From contig JAXHOK010000035.1 of the NCBI GenBank assembly GCA_034519515.1, positions 32,777 through 96,776 on the forward strand: 64,000 nucleotides of DNA, given 5' to 3'. The notes below the pieces were generated by a model. That model saw nothing but the letters and a program-made list of their open reading frames with translations, made no database searches and was not told the origin of the DNA. The stretch's first letter is position 1; the number at the start of each line of letters is the position of its first letter. Origin of the DNA: Arcicella sp034519515. Its GTDB lineage: Bacteria > Bacteroidota > Bacteroidia > Cytophagales > Spirosomataceae. Both the position numbers and the translations under genes were made by a program. This document shows, piece by piece, positions 46,203 through 55,938 of this stretch.

Positions 46203-46897
46203 AATTAGCCATCATGCAACCCTACATTTTTCCGTACATCGGATATTTTCAGTTGATTAAAGCAGTTGATAAATTTGTATTATATGATGACGTAAATTTT
46301 ATCAATAAAGGCTGGATTAATCGCAATAGGATTTTGTTAAATGGTAAAGACAGTATGTTTACGATTCCGTTAAAAGATGCCAGTCAAAACAAATTAATCA
46401 ACGAAATTGATGTGAATTGGGATGATAATTGGAAAAATAAGTTTCTAAAAACTACTGAACAGAGTTATAAAAAAGCTCCTTTTTACGCTGAAACTTTACA
46501 AATTATTAATGAAACCTTTTATTCAGATCAAAAGCAGTTTAGTGAAGTAATAGAACTGAATTTAAGATTGATTTGTAAGTATTTAGAGATTCAAACAGAG
46601 ATAATTTCAAGCTCGTCTTTATATCAAAATACTGATAAAAAAGCCCAAGAGCGTATTTTAGACATCTGTTTGCAAGAAAAAGCCAGTCATTACATCAATC
46701 CAATTGGTGGTTTAGAATTATACGATAAAGAAGTATTTGCAAAAGAAAATTTGCAAATGAATTTTATCAAATCATTAGCAGTTGAATACAAACAATTCAA
46801 AAATGAATTTGTCCCTTGGCTTTCCATGATTGATGTGTTGATGTTTAACTCAAAAGAAGAGATTAATGAATTTTTAAATAATTATGAATTAGTCTAA
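46199..46897 (+). CDS. WbqC-family protein (best copy)
   Basis: 232 residues with the family opening MKLAIMQPYIFPYIGYFQLI, then VLYDDVNFINKGWINRNRIL and a C-terminal VPWLSMIDVLMFNS segment. WbqC-like proteins are found in O-antigen and capsule loci and are proposed to act in sugar modification, but their chemistry is not settled. The start overlaps the stop of the membrane transferase by four bases. This is the only gene of the operon for which the left copy is clearly better: the mirror at 57,971-58,672 has two frameshifts. Confidence 0.85.
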   Translation: MKLAIMQPYIFPYIGYFQLIKAVDKFVLYDDVNFINKGWINRNRILLNGKDSMFTIPLKDASQNKLINEIDVNWDDNWKNKFLKTTEQSYKKAPFYAETLQIINETFYSDQKQFSEVIELNLRLICKYLEIQTEIISSSSLYQNTDKKAQERILDICLQEKASHYINPIGGLELYDKEVFAKENLQMNFIKSLAVEYKQFKNEFVPWLSMIDVLMFNSKEEINEFLNNYELV

Positions 46898-47413
46898 GTT
46901 ATTAAATTATCATTCTCTGATCGGAGCGGGGGAAAGACAATGTTTGGGATCGGAAAAGTGTTGTGAGTATCGATTGGAGATGGCTTGTGAAGGGGGGAAT
47001 ACTCATTTGGGGGTGGGGGGGAAAGAATGGTGGGAGGAGTAGATTTTAGAATGTTCTCCGGATGTGTTTTCTCTCATTGCTTTCGGTGGAATGTTTGTGA
47101 TGAATTGGTGGAGTGGCGAGTGTAGGGGTCTTGGGGTTTGGGGGGGACTTCTTAGGCTTGGGAAATATCGGGAGGATTATTCCTATGTAAGGTGACCGTG
47201 GGGGTAGAATGGGTTCGATATACCTTGTAATTGTTTGTGGACGTTGGGGTATGTGCGCTCCTGGCTGCCGGCTGGACGGGAATTATATATCGGGAAGTTA
47301 TGGGGGGGGTGTCGGGAAGGGCCTGGGGTTGCGAGCCGGGGGTGTGGGAGGGGGACAATGGTTTTGTAGACCTATTTGAACAACTGATAACTGATAACTG
47401 ATAACTGATAAAA
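46898..47413. other. G-rich nonsense block at the place of the right-arm IS element
   Basis: Bases ~46,930-47,360 are very rich in G with many runs of four to seven G, unlike the AT-rich surroundings. No coding pattern, and no resemblance to the IS3 element at the mirror position, except the last bases before the heptamer repeat (ACCTATTT...AAC), which match the end of that element. It is most likely a failed consensus rather than real DNA. Confidence 0.7.
47382..47409. repeat. Tandem heptamer AACTGAT x4
   Basis: Four copies of AACTGAT directly before the acetyltransferase ATG at 47,414. In the right arm three perfect copies plus an AACGAT lie at about 56,603-56,630, next to the IS end, and another GATAACT lies on the far side of the IS, so the element inserted into or beside this array. 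Confidence 0.85.
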
Positions 47414-48070
47414 ATGGCAAAAGTAGTAGTTTTTGGAACAGAATTAGTGGCTGAATTAGCCCATTATTATCTCACAAACGATTCAGAACATGAGATAGTT
47501 GCTTTTACGGTCAATCAAGAATATATTAGCGAACCTACTTTTTGTGGGATTCAAGTTGTTCCTTTTGAGGAAGTTACAATCCTTTTTCCACCCACTGAAT
47601 ATAAATTTTTTGCTCCTCTTTCAGAACGAAAAATGAATATGGTTCGGGCTAAGGTTTATCAAGAAGCAAAAGATAAAGGCTATGAATTTATTTCCTATAT
47701 CAGTTCAAAGGCAACAGTTTTGACGGATAAAATTGGTGAAAATTGTTTTATTTTGGAAGATAATACCATTCAACCTTTTGTTACGATTGGAAATGATGTA
47801 GTGCTTTGGAGTGGCAATCATATTGGTCATCACAGCGTTATCAAAGACCACGTTTATTTTACCTCTCACATTGTTTTATCAGGTCGTTGCGTAGTTGAAC
47901 CTTATTGTTTCATTGGTGTAAATGCCACAATCAGAGACGGTGTAACCTTAGCAGAAGGCACTTTGATTGCAATGGGAACAAATTTTACAGGTAAAAAATC
48001 CGATGAGTGGAGTATTGTTGTGCAAGGAAGTCCAGCTGAAAAGGCGAAGGTGTTCAGCAAAAGATATTAA
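47414..48070 (+). CDS. Sugar O/N-acetyltransferase, PglD/NeuD type (left copy)
   Basis: 218 residues. An N-terminal Rossmann-like part (VVFGTELVAELAHYYL) precedes a left-handed beta-helix acetyltransferase (ILEDNTIQPFVTIGND, HIGHHSVIKDHVYFTSHIV, GRCVVEPYCFIG) with the catalytic-type His in IGHHS. It acetylates a nucleotide sugar or glycan with acetyl-CoA; next to a DegT aminotransferase, N-acetylation of an amino sugar is plausible. The last ~15 residues (VVQGSPAEKAKVFSKRY) differ from the mirror copy (YKGNPAEKAK), which looks more normal. Confidence 0.82.
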   Translation: MAKVVVFGTELVAELAHYYLTNDSEHEIVAFTVNQEYISEPTFCGIQVVPFEEVTILFPPTEYKFFAPLSERKMNMVRAKVYQEAKDKGYEFISYISSKATVLTDKIGENCFILEDNTIQPFVTIGNDVVLWSGNHIGHHSVIKDHVYFTSHIVLSGRCVVEPYCFIGVNATIRDGVTLAEGTLIAMGTNFTGKKSDEWSIVVQGSPAEKAKVFSKRY

Positions 48071-48094
48071 TTTGAAAATGATAATTGACAATTA

Positions 48095-48900
48095 GTCCAA
48101 CTATGTTTGTCCCAAGACAAAAACCGAATTGGAATGGGAAGACGGCAAACCCCCAACCAATACTTCTTTTCAACAACCATCTGAGTTATGAGTGAATGAT
48201 ATTGCGGATTTACTTTCCCCCAGACTGTCCTTGAGAAGACTAAGGAACAAAGGCAACAATGAGCTTGGTCAGCGCTATGAACGTGGTGTTACTGGTTTTT
48301 GAATCAAAATTTAACGAACAAGCAAAACGGCAGAAAATGTGTGTTGTTACACTTAACCAGGCATAAAGTATTGAAAGTTGGGGTGGAACGGGTAAAGATT
48401 AATAATTATCAAAGCTACGTTCCCTTAAACGGAGCCTTTTTTGTCAGATTTATCTCCCAAAAATGCTCAATTAAATAAGCAAAAGACTAACCAGATGGTA
48501 AAATATTAATTATTATCGGCCAACGACATATTTACCCTTTGAAGATGAAAGTCTTTGATGCCTGATTTTCACTTTGGAGTGAATAACATTTGCTAGAGAA
48601 GAGCCGCTTTTGGCTGAATTTTGTCGAAAAGCAAAACGTAGGGAGCAAAGAATTGTAGTTGGTGATGAAAGCGCCGTCTACGGCCAGAAACTTTATTGGA
48701 ATCTTATAAAAATTTTTACGAAAGCAAATCCAATGTTTGCGGATGAAGCCTTTGAGGATTTGCCTACATATTGGCATAATACTCGGATTTTTGGCTTCGA
48801 GCGTGATGGGTATCGTCCGATACTGCCAGAAGTAAACGTAAATTCCGTTCCAGGAAAGACGGAAGATAATTGAAGACTTGTATGGTTTGAAAAAAAAATA
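48095..48900 (+). pseudogene. Corrupted mirror of the methyltransferase gene
   Basis: Recognisable against 55,065-55,936: TTTGTCCCAAGACAAA, ACCAATACTTCT, GAATGATATTG, and later peptide pieces RIVVGDES and KANPMFADE. Bases 48,360-48,600 are barely alignable. Not a gene in its own right. Confidence 0.8.
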
Positions 48901-48955
48901 TAATTTGAATGAAAGATATTCTAAAAATTATACACAAAAAATTTTCAAATTAAAA

Positions 48956-49746
48956 ATGCGTGGATTAAAAAGCGACAGTATATAAAAAATTGCATTTGTA
49001 CTGTTGGCAGCGCGCTCCCCCGCACGCCCAAGTATTATTTGCGTACTAAACATAAAGATTTTACGAGTATATTTTTCATCAAGAGAGCGTTCGTAACGCT
49101 TATTGATGGGATGCGCCGATCTTCACCATTTTGTACGCCTGCTTCATTTTGAAATAGGTTCAGGCAAATACGATGAAACGGGTGAGCTGGTTGATAGCGC
49201 CCAATGGTATATTTGCTGTTATACGTTTAAACAGAACGCACAGCCTTATCGCCTAAGTTTCCCCCCGTCGGTGGTTTGACTAGTAGCGCCCACAGTGTGA
49301 TGTGTCTATTACAACCCCATTTTCAAGCGCTCAGCCCGGTCATGTTTCATTGGCCGGCGTTTGAGAATGTGTTTGTCAAAAATGTATACATTCATGAGCC
49401 ATCCCATCATGACTGCGCCAGTGCCGAATCCAAAGACGGTATTCATTGACCGACAGATGTGGCTTGCCTTGATGATTTTCACGGGAAAGGGTCGCTCGAG
49501 CAGGATGGTGATGTTATAAAATGAGCGTTTGTCGTCACAGCCAGTTGGATCATCGGACAAACCGAGACCAAAGTTATCGAACAATATGTTGAATCGAAAG
49601 ACTTGCACAAAACGAAAGATGATTTATAGAATTGCCAAATCAATGGTATAAAGGCGATTTGGACTACAAATGACACTATGCTCATTATTAAACATAATGG
49701 CGTCAGCATAATGGAAATGGATTTGTTTCGAGGCTGCATACAAATA
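48956..49746 (+). pseudogene. Corrupted mirror of the GH43/GH32-like hydrolase gene
   Basis: Words such as TGTGGATT-like GCGTGGATTAAAAA at the start, GATGAAACGGGTG, GAACGCACA...TATCGCCTA, and GAATTGCCAAATCA follow 54,991 down to 54,052 in order, separated by GC-rich nonsense. No frame is open over any length. Confidence 0.75.
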
Positions 49747-49823
49747 AATTACTTGTCTGATTTTGGTCATATCTCTGTTTATGATGCTGATTAAATTTGG
49801 GTGATTAATTAACACGTAATATT

Positions 49824-50560
49824 ATGACAATGAATATTCGTGTCTCAGTTTGTCAAAGATGTTCATATCAAAACTTTTTATGTCCAGAGTGTTTTGCTGT
49901 AAGAACCTGTTGTGGATGTCGTTATTTTGCTGTTCAGCGGAATCCTTATGTTGATATTCAGCATTTGAATACTATGTTTGAGTTTTTTGAGCAGTATTTT
50001 ACTGCTTTGTCAATGTATTGAAAACAAACTCAGCATTTATTTTCAATACTGTTTGGGAGCTGATTTGTGTTTTTATTGCTTTAGGGGTGCAGTTTGTACA
50101 ATGGGTTCTCCCAGCACATTGATTGCCTGCACCATGCATGGCTGCTCTCCTTGTCAAGGTAGGTCATTGAATTGAGGCCACCAAGAAGCTTAGTCTAGGT
50201 CAAGTTCATTGAATTATGTTGTTCTTTTTTCCTTTGGTTACCAGGTGAAGATCTGGGGTCTTTACCTGTCAGGTCATAAAAGATGGACTTATTCTGGATA
50301 TTTAGGAGCATTGTGCAGCACAGAGAAACAATGTCCAAACTGAATTTGAGATTTATTAATATTTCTGCATTTTTAATTACTGTTCAGGCACACACACACA
50401 ATAATACTGTTGGTCACAGCAATTAAGATATAATAATATACAAATGTGAGCCTACCTCCAAGAAAGCATTTCAACGTCATACATTTATGTCCGTATGAAG
50501 AATAGTAACGTCTTAACTCCCTCAGATGTAGTTTTGGATATGGAAGTCAAAATGATGATA
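49824..50560 (+). pseudogene. Corrupted mirror of the PhyH dioxygenase gene
   Basis: Starts ATGACAATGAATAT and follows the gene at 53,975-53,151: AAAACTTTTTA, GTCCAGA-GTTTT, GATGTTGATATTCA and GCTATGTTTGAGTTTTTTGAG counterparts are in order to about 50,090. After that similarity is lost until about 50,560. Confidence 0.8.
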
Positions 50561-50789
50561 TTCATGAAGACCTGCACCACCAAGCCTTCTTTTCACGATA
50601 GCAAAATAATAGTCCTATGATTATTCTTTTGAAATCTGTGTTATTCGGCAATGGTCTGACTCTAAGCCTTCGCTTACAAAACATTACTTGGCAGCCGATA
50701 CTGAAGGCATTTGCAGCAAATCGTTTCTCACAAAAGAACTTTTCACGCAATCTCACAATACACTGCCAAGTTTAAATTATAACCAACAA

Positions 50790-51521
50790 ACGAGAAAAAT
50801 ATTCTTTCTCGTACCAATATTTTATTTTCTTCTGCAAGAATGATTCTAGAACTAATTATTCAGCGCCCCGGTTGTTCGTGGTGATAGTGAATTAAATTGA
50901 GTGAAAAATTTCCGATATTTCTGAAAAGATGTTCTTCGTGCCATGATTTGTACCTTCACCTGTAATACTGCAACTTGCCATCACGAGCTATGTATTGGGG
51001 ATAAAAAGTACAATTTGTTGTAAGGGGCTTGTGAACAAGTTATAGTGAATTGTGCAATAGTGAATGTTATTTGGGAAAACAAAGCTAGAAAGATAGCTAC
51101 ATTGTTGAAGAAAATTAAAAACTGACTCTTACGATTTGAAGGAGCCGGATATACCTCATCGGCACACCAGGGGCATTTTCGGGGGAGAGGCTTCGCTATC
51201 GGTGCCGTGTTCCACCTGCTAATTCTCCTGCCAAGGTGAACTTGATTCTGGGTTGATACTCAAAATTTATTGGTAAAGAAATGAATACCGGATGAATATT
51301 ATGATGTAATGTTCAGCTTTTAAGTTTAATTTGGTTGTTCATCAACAATCAAAAGTTTTTTTTGAAGGGAAGATGAGTTAGTCCCGCTTGAACAATCAGA
51401 TCTTGCCGGACAAACCCTGAAACCAGCGGTCGAGTGAGTGGGTCTTTACCCACACCCATGAATGGAAGAGCTTGAAGTGAAACCAGATAAACTAGTTATT
51501 TTGTTCAAAAAGAATTTATAG
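50790..51521 (+). pseudogene. Corrupted mirror of the lipoprotein esterase gene
   Basis: Follows 52,871 down to 51,999: AAATATTCTTTCTCGTACC, TTATTTTCTTCT-GCAAGAATGA, GGGGATAAAA, GTGAATTGTGCAATAGTGAA, TTGTTGAAGAAAATTAAAA and the closing AAGAATTTATAG. Interspersed segments are unalignable. The remaining 51,522-51,715 is a shortened mirror of the GT2 fragment. Confidence 0.82.
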
Positions 51522-51696
51522 AACCTAATATAAGGCGAGATTGTGCAAGTAATCTCGCTGCATGAGACCACGAGGCGCACTGCCAGGATTGCAGCCCTCG
51601 TCAGCAGTTAGGCATGAAGTGCAATGTTGGTGATGATGTTTCCCCTGATGACGTCACCATCCAGACACAATTTCGAGGATATTAAACCATGTTATA

Positions 51697-51761
51697 AGAA
51701 CAACACTTTGGCAATGTATTGTCCTTTACTGACTGCCAATGTTGCCAAAGTGTTGTTCTTA
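51697..51761. repeat. Hairpin at the centre of the inverted duplication
   Basis: AAGAACAACACTTTGGCAA (51,697-51,715) and TTGCCAAAGTGTTGTTCTT (51,743-51,761) are exact complements around a 27-base loop. Outside the hairpin both sides continue the mirror relation (ATGGTTTAAT on each side), after a loss of about 20 bases on the left. This is the fold-back junction. Confidence 0.93.
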
Positions 51762-51982
51762 CCATAGCCTCCTAAATTTTTAGGATGAAGCAATGGTTTA
51801 ATAATCTCGGGAAATTTTTCTTGATATTCTTGGATAATTTGTGGCGTAGAGTCGGGGGAGGCATCATCACCAACGATTACTTCGTACTGAAAATTAACTT
51901 CTTGATTGAGAATGCTGTCAAGGGTTTGGCGGATAAATTTTTCGTGATTGTATGTATGGACAATGACACTTACTTTAATCAT
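51714..51982 (-). CDS. GT2 glycosyltransferase, N-terminal fragment cut at the fold-back
   Basis: About 90 residues: MIKVSVIVHTYNHEKFIRQT, LDSILNQ, VIVGDDASPDST and, at the end, VSKGQYIA, where a GT2 enzyme would next show its acidic metal motif. At that point the sequence turns back on itself and five meaningless codons lead to a stop at 51,692. The gene is therefore truncated by the junction and not by natural design. It is the last gene of the operon that can be seen. Confidence 0.85.
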
Positions 51983-51998
51983 ATATATTTATTAGGTT

Positions 51999-52871
51999 CT
52001 ATAAATTCTTTTGGGCAAAAATAACTAATTTATCAATGGTTTCACTCCAAATATTCCATTCATGGGGTTGGTTTGGGTAAAAGTTATACTCATTTTTTGC
52101 TCGGTTTGCTATCAGAGTTTGTCGGCAAAAATCTGATTGTTCAAGCGGGATAACTTCATCTTTCCCTCCAAAAAAAACGATTGTTGGTGGGCTGGCAAAA
52201 TTAAACTTAAAAGCTGGGCTGTTATCATAATATTCATCCGGTGATTCAGCAAAAGTCTTACCAATAAATTTTTGAATATCAAGCCCAAGAGATCCGTTCC
52301 GCATGGCAGGAGAAGCTAAATTAACAGGTGGAACAACGGCACCGACTCCCTTAGCGAGCCTATCTCCCGAAGAACTATTGGCATATAATAAGGCTAAATG
52401 CCCCCCTGAACTGATGCCGATGAGGTAAAAATTATCCGAGGAAATACCTAAATCATAAGAGTCAGTTTTAATTTTCTTCAACAATGTATTAATATCTTCT
52501 AACTGTTGTTTGTAGGTTACTCCCAAAAAAGAGGTTAGTCTGTAATTAACATTCACTATTGCACAATTCACTCTCTTGTTCACAAAACCCCTTACAATAG
52601 AGTTAATAGCACTTTTATCCCCAATACGCCAAGCACCTGGATGTAATAAAACGATAACGGGATTGCGAGTGTTACGGGTGGAGGGAAGGTATAAATCATA
52701 TTTTTGAAGAACATCTTTTCCATAAGAAATATCAAATTTTTCCTCAAATTTGAATTCACTATCCGCCACAGACCCCGATAAACCGGGAGAAGAATTTGGA
52801 ATAATTAGTTCTAAGTCATTCTTGCAAGAAGAAAATAAAAATATTAGTACGAGAAAGGATATTTTTTTCAT
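51999..52871 (-). CDS. Lipoprotein alpha/beta-hydrolase (carbohydrate-esterase-like)
   Basis: 290 residues. Lipobox LFSSC puts the lipidated cysteine at residue 16. The hydrolase shows the oxyanion motif HPGAW (77-81), nucleophile Ser154 in GISSGG, Asp238 in GGKDEVIP and His270 in NQPHEW, a complete catalytic triad. The architecture suits the BD-FAE/hormone-sensitive-lipase group, often deacylating sugars. Being exported and placed in a polysaccharide operon, it may trim acetyl groups from the polymer at the envelope (inference). Confidence 0.83.
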   Translation of the reverse strand: MKKISFLVLIFLFSSCKNDLELIIPNSSPGLSGSVADSEFKFEEKFDISYGKDVLQKYDLYLPSTRNTRNPVIVLLHPGAWRIGDKSAINSIVRGFVNKRVNCAIVNVNYRLTSFLGVTYKQQLEDINTLLKKIKTDSYDLGISSDNFYLIGISSGGHLALLYANSSSGDRLAKGVGAVVPPVNLASPAMRNGSLGLDIQKFIGKTFAESPDEYYDNSPAFKFNFASPPTIVFFGGKDEVIPLEQSDFCRQTLIANRAKNEYNFYPNQPHEWNIWSETIDKLVIFAQKNL

Positions 52872-53150
52872 TCTTAAATATTGGTTAAAAGCAAGGGAGT
52901 ATAAACTCTAATTTAAACTAAAAAGTGTATTGTGAATTGCGTAAAGTGCTATGAGAAAGCAATTTATGCAAAATGTTCAATATTCGTACCAAATAATATT
53001 TTGTAAAAACGGCATCGAAGCGTCGAACCGTGCAGATAACGCAGATTTTAAAAGAAATAATCATAGAATATTATTTTGCCTATCATTGAAAAAAAGAAAA
53101 CCTACAATTAGTTGCAGGTCTTCATGAATATCATCATTTTATTTCAAAAC

Positions 53151-53975
53151 CTATCCAAAAACTTGCTCTAATTGTTCCTTGTAAGGAAAATTAGGCGTTA
53201 CTAAGTTCTTCCTCCTGGTTTGTAAATATAAGGCATTGGGAAGTTTCTTCTCTGGAAGAGTTACTTCGGCAATATTATTATACCTTAATTGTATTGACCA
53301 ACGGATATTATTGGTAATATTATTGCCTGAACGGTGAATTAAAAATGCAGAAAATATTAATAAATCTCCCGCTTCAAATTCAGTTTGGACGTATTTCTCT
53401 TCTGGTATTTCTGTCTGAATGCTCCCTCAGCATACAGTAGTGTCGGCTTTCATTAGTCCATCTTTATGACTGGCTGGAATTATTTGCAAAGACCCCAAAT
53501 CTTCACCGCAATCAACCAAGGGAAACCAAAGAACAACACTATCCAATGAGCCTTGACCTGTTCGCCAGTCTTGGTGAGCCCCCAATTTCCAATGACTACC
53601 ACCTTTTGACAGGAAACGGCTGTTAAATTGCATGGCTGGACGAACGGCAATGGTAGGAAATTCGTAGCCTAGCTCTTTCAAAAGCGATAAAATCTTTTCA
53701 TCAGTACCCAAACGGTGCATTGAAATTAAATGCTGAGTTTGTTTTCCAGTATTGACAAAAGCGGTAAAATCTTTCTCAAAAAACTCAAACATAGCCTGTT
53801 CAAATTCATCTTTCTTTTGAATATCAACATCTTTTCCAAGGATTCGCTTGATTTGAACAGCAAATAACTGACGAGCATCCTGGTAGATTTCTTGTAAAAC
53901 TTCTGGACTAAAAAAGTTTTTGATAATTAAGAAACCATCTTTATTAAACTGAGATTTTGAATAATTCATTGTCAT
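53151..53975 (-). pseudogene. PhyH-family Fe(II)/2-oxoglutarate dioxygenase with in-frame stop
   Basis: Reading continues in one frame for about 274 codons except a TGA at about 53,427 (GTA TGC TGA GGG AGC). Before it lie the first iron ligands H134 and D136 in LGAHQDWRTG. After it lie the distal histidine and 2-oxoglutarate arginine region, LIHRSGNN and NNIRWSIQ. The stop would remove the distal ligand and inactivate the enzyme if real. Perfect frame preservation beyond it suggests a recent change or a local sequence error. PhyH enzymes in glycan loci hydroxylate small substrates or sugars. A 279-base gap to the esterase gene contains no gene. Confidence 0.8.
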
Positions 53976-54051
53976 AATATTAACGTGTTAATTGTCCGCA
54001 AATTTAATCAACATCATAAACAGGATATATGATTAAAATCAGACAAACAAT

Positions 54052-54991
54052 TTATTTCTCCCATAGTGCATACGCAAATCCCGAAGCACCAAATCCATTT
54101 CCATTATGTAACAAAAACTTACCGCCATTATGTTCATAATAATGAGCATAATTAATCATTTCGTAGTCAAAATCGCCTTTATTTTCTGATTTGGCAATTC
54201 CCACTAAATCATCTTTTCGTTCCCAAGCGATGCCGTCTTTCGATTCAGCATAACCCATTCGATAACTTTGGTCTCGGTTTGTCCGATAATCAACTGTATG
54301 ACGATAAGAATAATACATTTTATAAACATCACCATCCTTGAAAACACTCGGACGACCCACTGCATGAAGAAAAATCATAAAAAGGCTAAGCCACTTCATT
54401 TTTCGCTCGAGCGTCCAATGAATACCATCTTTGGATTCGGCATAACGGCAATCGTAAAATGGTTCAGGATAACCATGAATGTACTCGCATTTTTGACCAG
54501 AAATATACCACATTCTCCAAACGCCATTATCAAACATGACCGAAGGTTGAGCTGCCCAAATAGGGTTATGAATGGACTTCTCCATGATGCGTACCTTTGA
54601 ACATTTTTTTGAAAGTCAAACCACCATCAGAACTTACGGAAAGCCCCATTGAAAGGCGATAAGAATTGTGCGTTCTGTTCCAGCCTGTGTAATACAGCCA
54701 AATATCACCATTGGGCATATCCACAAACCAGGCGGGCATTGCACCCGTTTCATCATATTCACCTGGACCACCTAATTCCAAAATGGGCTTATCGTGAACG
54801 TACAAAATCTTGGTGGGGTCGGCATAATCTACATCAATAAACGTTGGGCGTGATTGCCCCACAGCGTCTCTTGATGAAAAATATACTCGTAAAAAATCTT
54901 TATGTTTGTACGCAAATGGTACTTGGGCGTGCGAAACGCTATGTGCCAACGAACCGTCTGGTTTATATACAACTCCTTTTTTAATCCACAT
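54052..54991 (-). pseudogene. GH43/GH32-like five-bladed propeller hydrolase, one frameshift
   Basis: Two frames overlap at 54,566-54,585; joined they give about 313 residues: MWIKKGVVYKPDG, HAQVPFAYKHKDFLRVYFSSRD, DIWLYYTGWN, then VWRMWYISG, YAESKDGIHWTLE, GRPSVFKDGDVYKMYYSYR and YAESKDGIAWE. The repeated W-x-M/YY and AESKDGI-W blade motifs are typical of GH43/GH32-type propellers found in polysaccharide loci. There is no signal peptide, so a cytoplasmic role is likely. A stretch near 54,390-54,420 (MKWLSLFMIFLHAV) looks locally frame-disturbed as well. Activity unknown. Confidence 0.72.
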
Positions 54992-55064
54992 ATTTTTAAT
55001 TTGAAAATTTTTAATTTGAAAATGTAGGCATCGAAAATAATTTTTAAATTATCTCATTTTCAAA

Positions 55065-55936
55065 TTATATTTTTTTCTCTGCTCTAAGTCTCCAATTATC
55101 TTCAAAATCTTTTCCTGGAATTTGGAGATTTACGTTTACTTCTGGCTTATTATCGGTTTTGTTGTAACCCATCACGTAATATCCGAAGCCAAAAATCCAG
55201 TGTAATTCAAAATTCTCAATATCTTTGGGCAAATCCTCAAAGGGTACTTCATCCGCAAACATTGGATTTGCTTTCATCAAAGTTTTATAAGATTCTTCGT
55301 TTCTGAGCCATGGAGCAACACTTTCATCACCAACTACAATTCTTGCTCCTACTTTTGCCACCCGATTAAATTCGGTAAAAGCGGCTTTTCTTTCGGCAAA
55401 TGTGTTGATTCCTCCAAAGTGAAAAACAGCATCAAAAGTTTCATCTTCAAAGGGTAAATATGTTCCGTTGGCGATGAAATAATTAACTGTTACACCATCT
55501 GGTTGAAGTCTTTGCTTGGCTAATTGAAGCATTTTGGGAGATAAATCTGACAAAAAGGCTTCACCGTTTGGGGCAATAGCTTTGATAATTAATTCAGAAT
55601 CTTTACCCGTTCCAGCCCCAACTTCCAATACTTTCATGCCTGGTTTTAAGTGTAACAAAGCACACATTTTCTCACGGTTTGCTTGTTCGTTAGAATTTAA
55701 TGATTCAAAAACCCAAGTAACACCACGGTCATAACGCTGATAAGCATCATTGTATGCCATTTGTTCCTTACGGTCTTGCTCAAAAAGTTCTTTGGGGAAA
55801 GTTAAATCCACAATATCATTCACTTCATAACTTAGTGGTTGTTGAAGAGAAGTATTGGTTAGGGTTTTGCCATCTTCCGATAATTTAAATTTTGTTTTGT
55901 CTTGGGACAAACGTAGTTTAGTTCGTAATTAGTCAT
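55065..55936 (-). CDS. Class I SAM-dependent methyltransferase
   Basis: An open frame of 281 codons runs from a TTG at 55,910. The SAM motif VLEVGAGTGKDSELI, the FLSDLSPKML acidic strand and ARIVVGDES mark a class I (ubiE/type 11) fold. An ATG at 55,936 lies in another frame and reads MTNYELNYVCPK before joining the same protein, a more natural start; one base is probably missing near 55,890. That start leaves two bases after the acetyltransferase gene. It may methylate a sugar, possibly the chain end. The left copy is unreadable. Confidence 0.78.
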
Positions 55937-55938
55937 TT

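Larger units (their letters stand above)
40868..51715. repeat. Left arm of giant inverted duplication
   Basis: From about 40,868 this sequence is the reverse complement of the right arm, whose matching end is the window edge at 64,000. It is near identical until about 42 kb, then gathers frameshifts. After 48.07 kb it becomes a heavily corrupted image, still alignable word by word (for example left 49,824 onward against right 53,975 downward). The arm is about 1.4 kb shorter than the right one, mostly because of lost bases around 46.9-51.7 kb. Likely an unpolished fold-back copy. Confidence 0.92.

Noticed and set aside
46930..47360. G-quadruplex or telomere-like functional region
   Set aside because: Runs of G are irregular, without a repeating unit, and the mirror locus holds an IS instead. 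It looks like failed consensus.
47382..47409. CRISPR-like repeat array
   Set aside because: Seven-base tandem units without spacers; no cas genes.
48101..51690. Several short open frames read as small genes or foreign DNA (including a CACACACACACA tract near 50,388)
   Set aside because: The stretch can be followed word by word as a corrupted reverse complement of 51.8-55.9 kb, so its frames are accidental.
51697..51761. Hairpin telomere of a linear replicon
   Set aside because: Reading through a closed hairpin end would also give a palindrome, but a telomere inside a GT2 reading frame is implausible and no telomere resolvase gene is visible.
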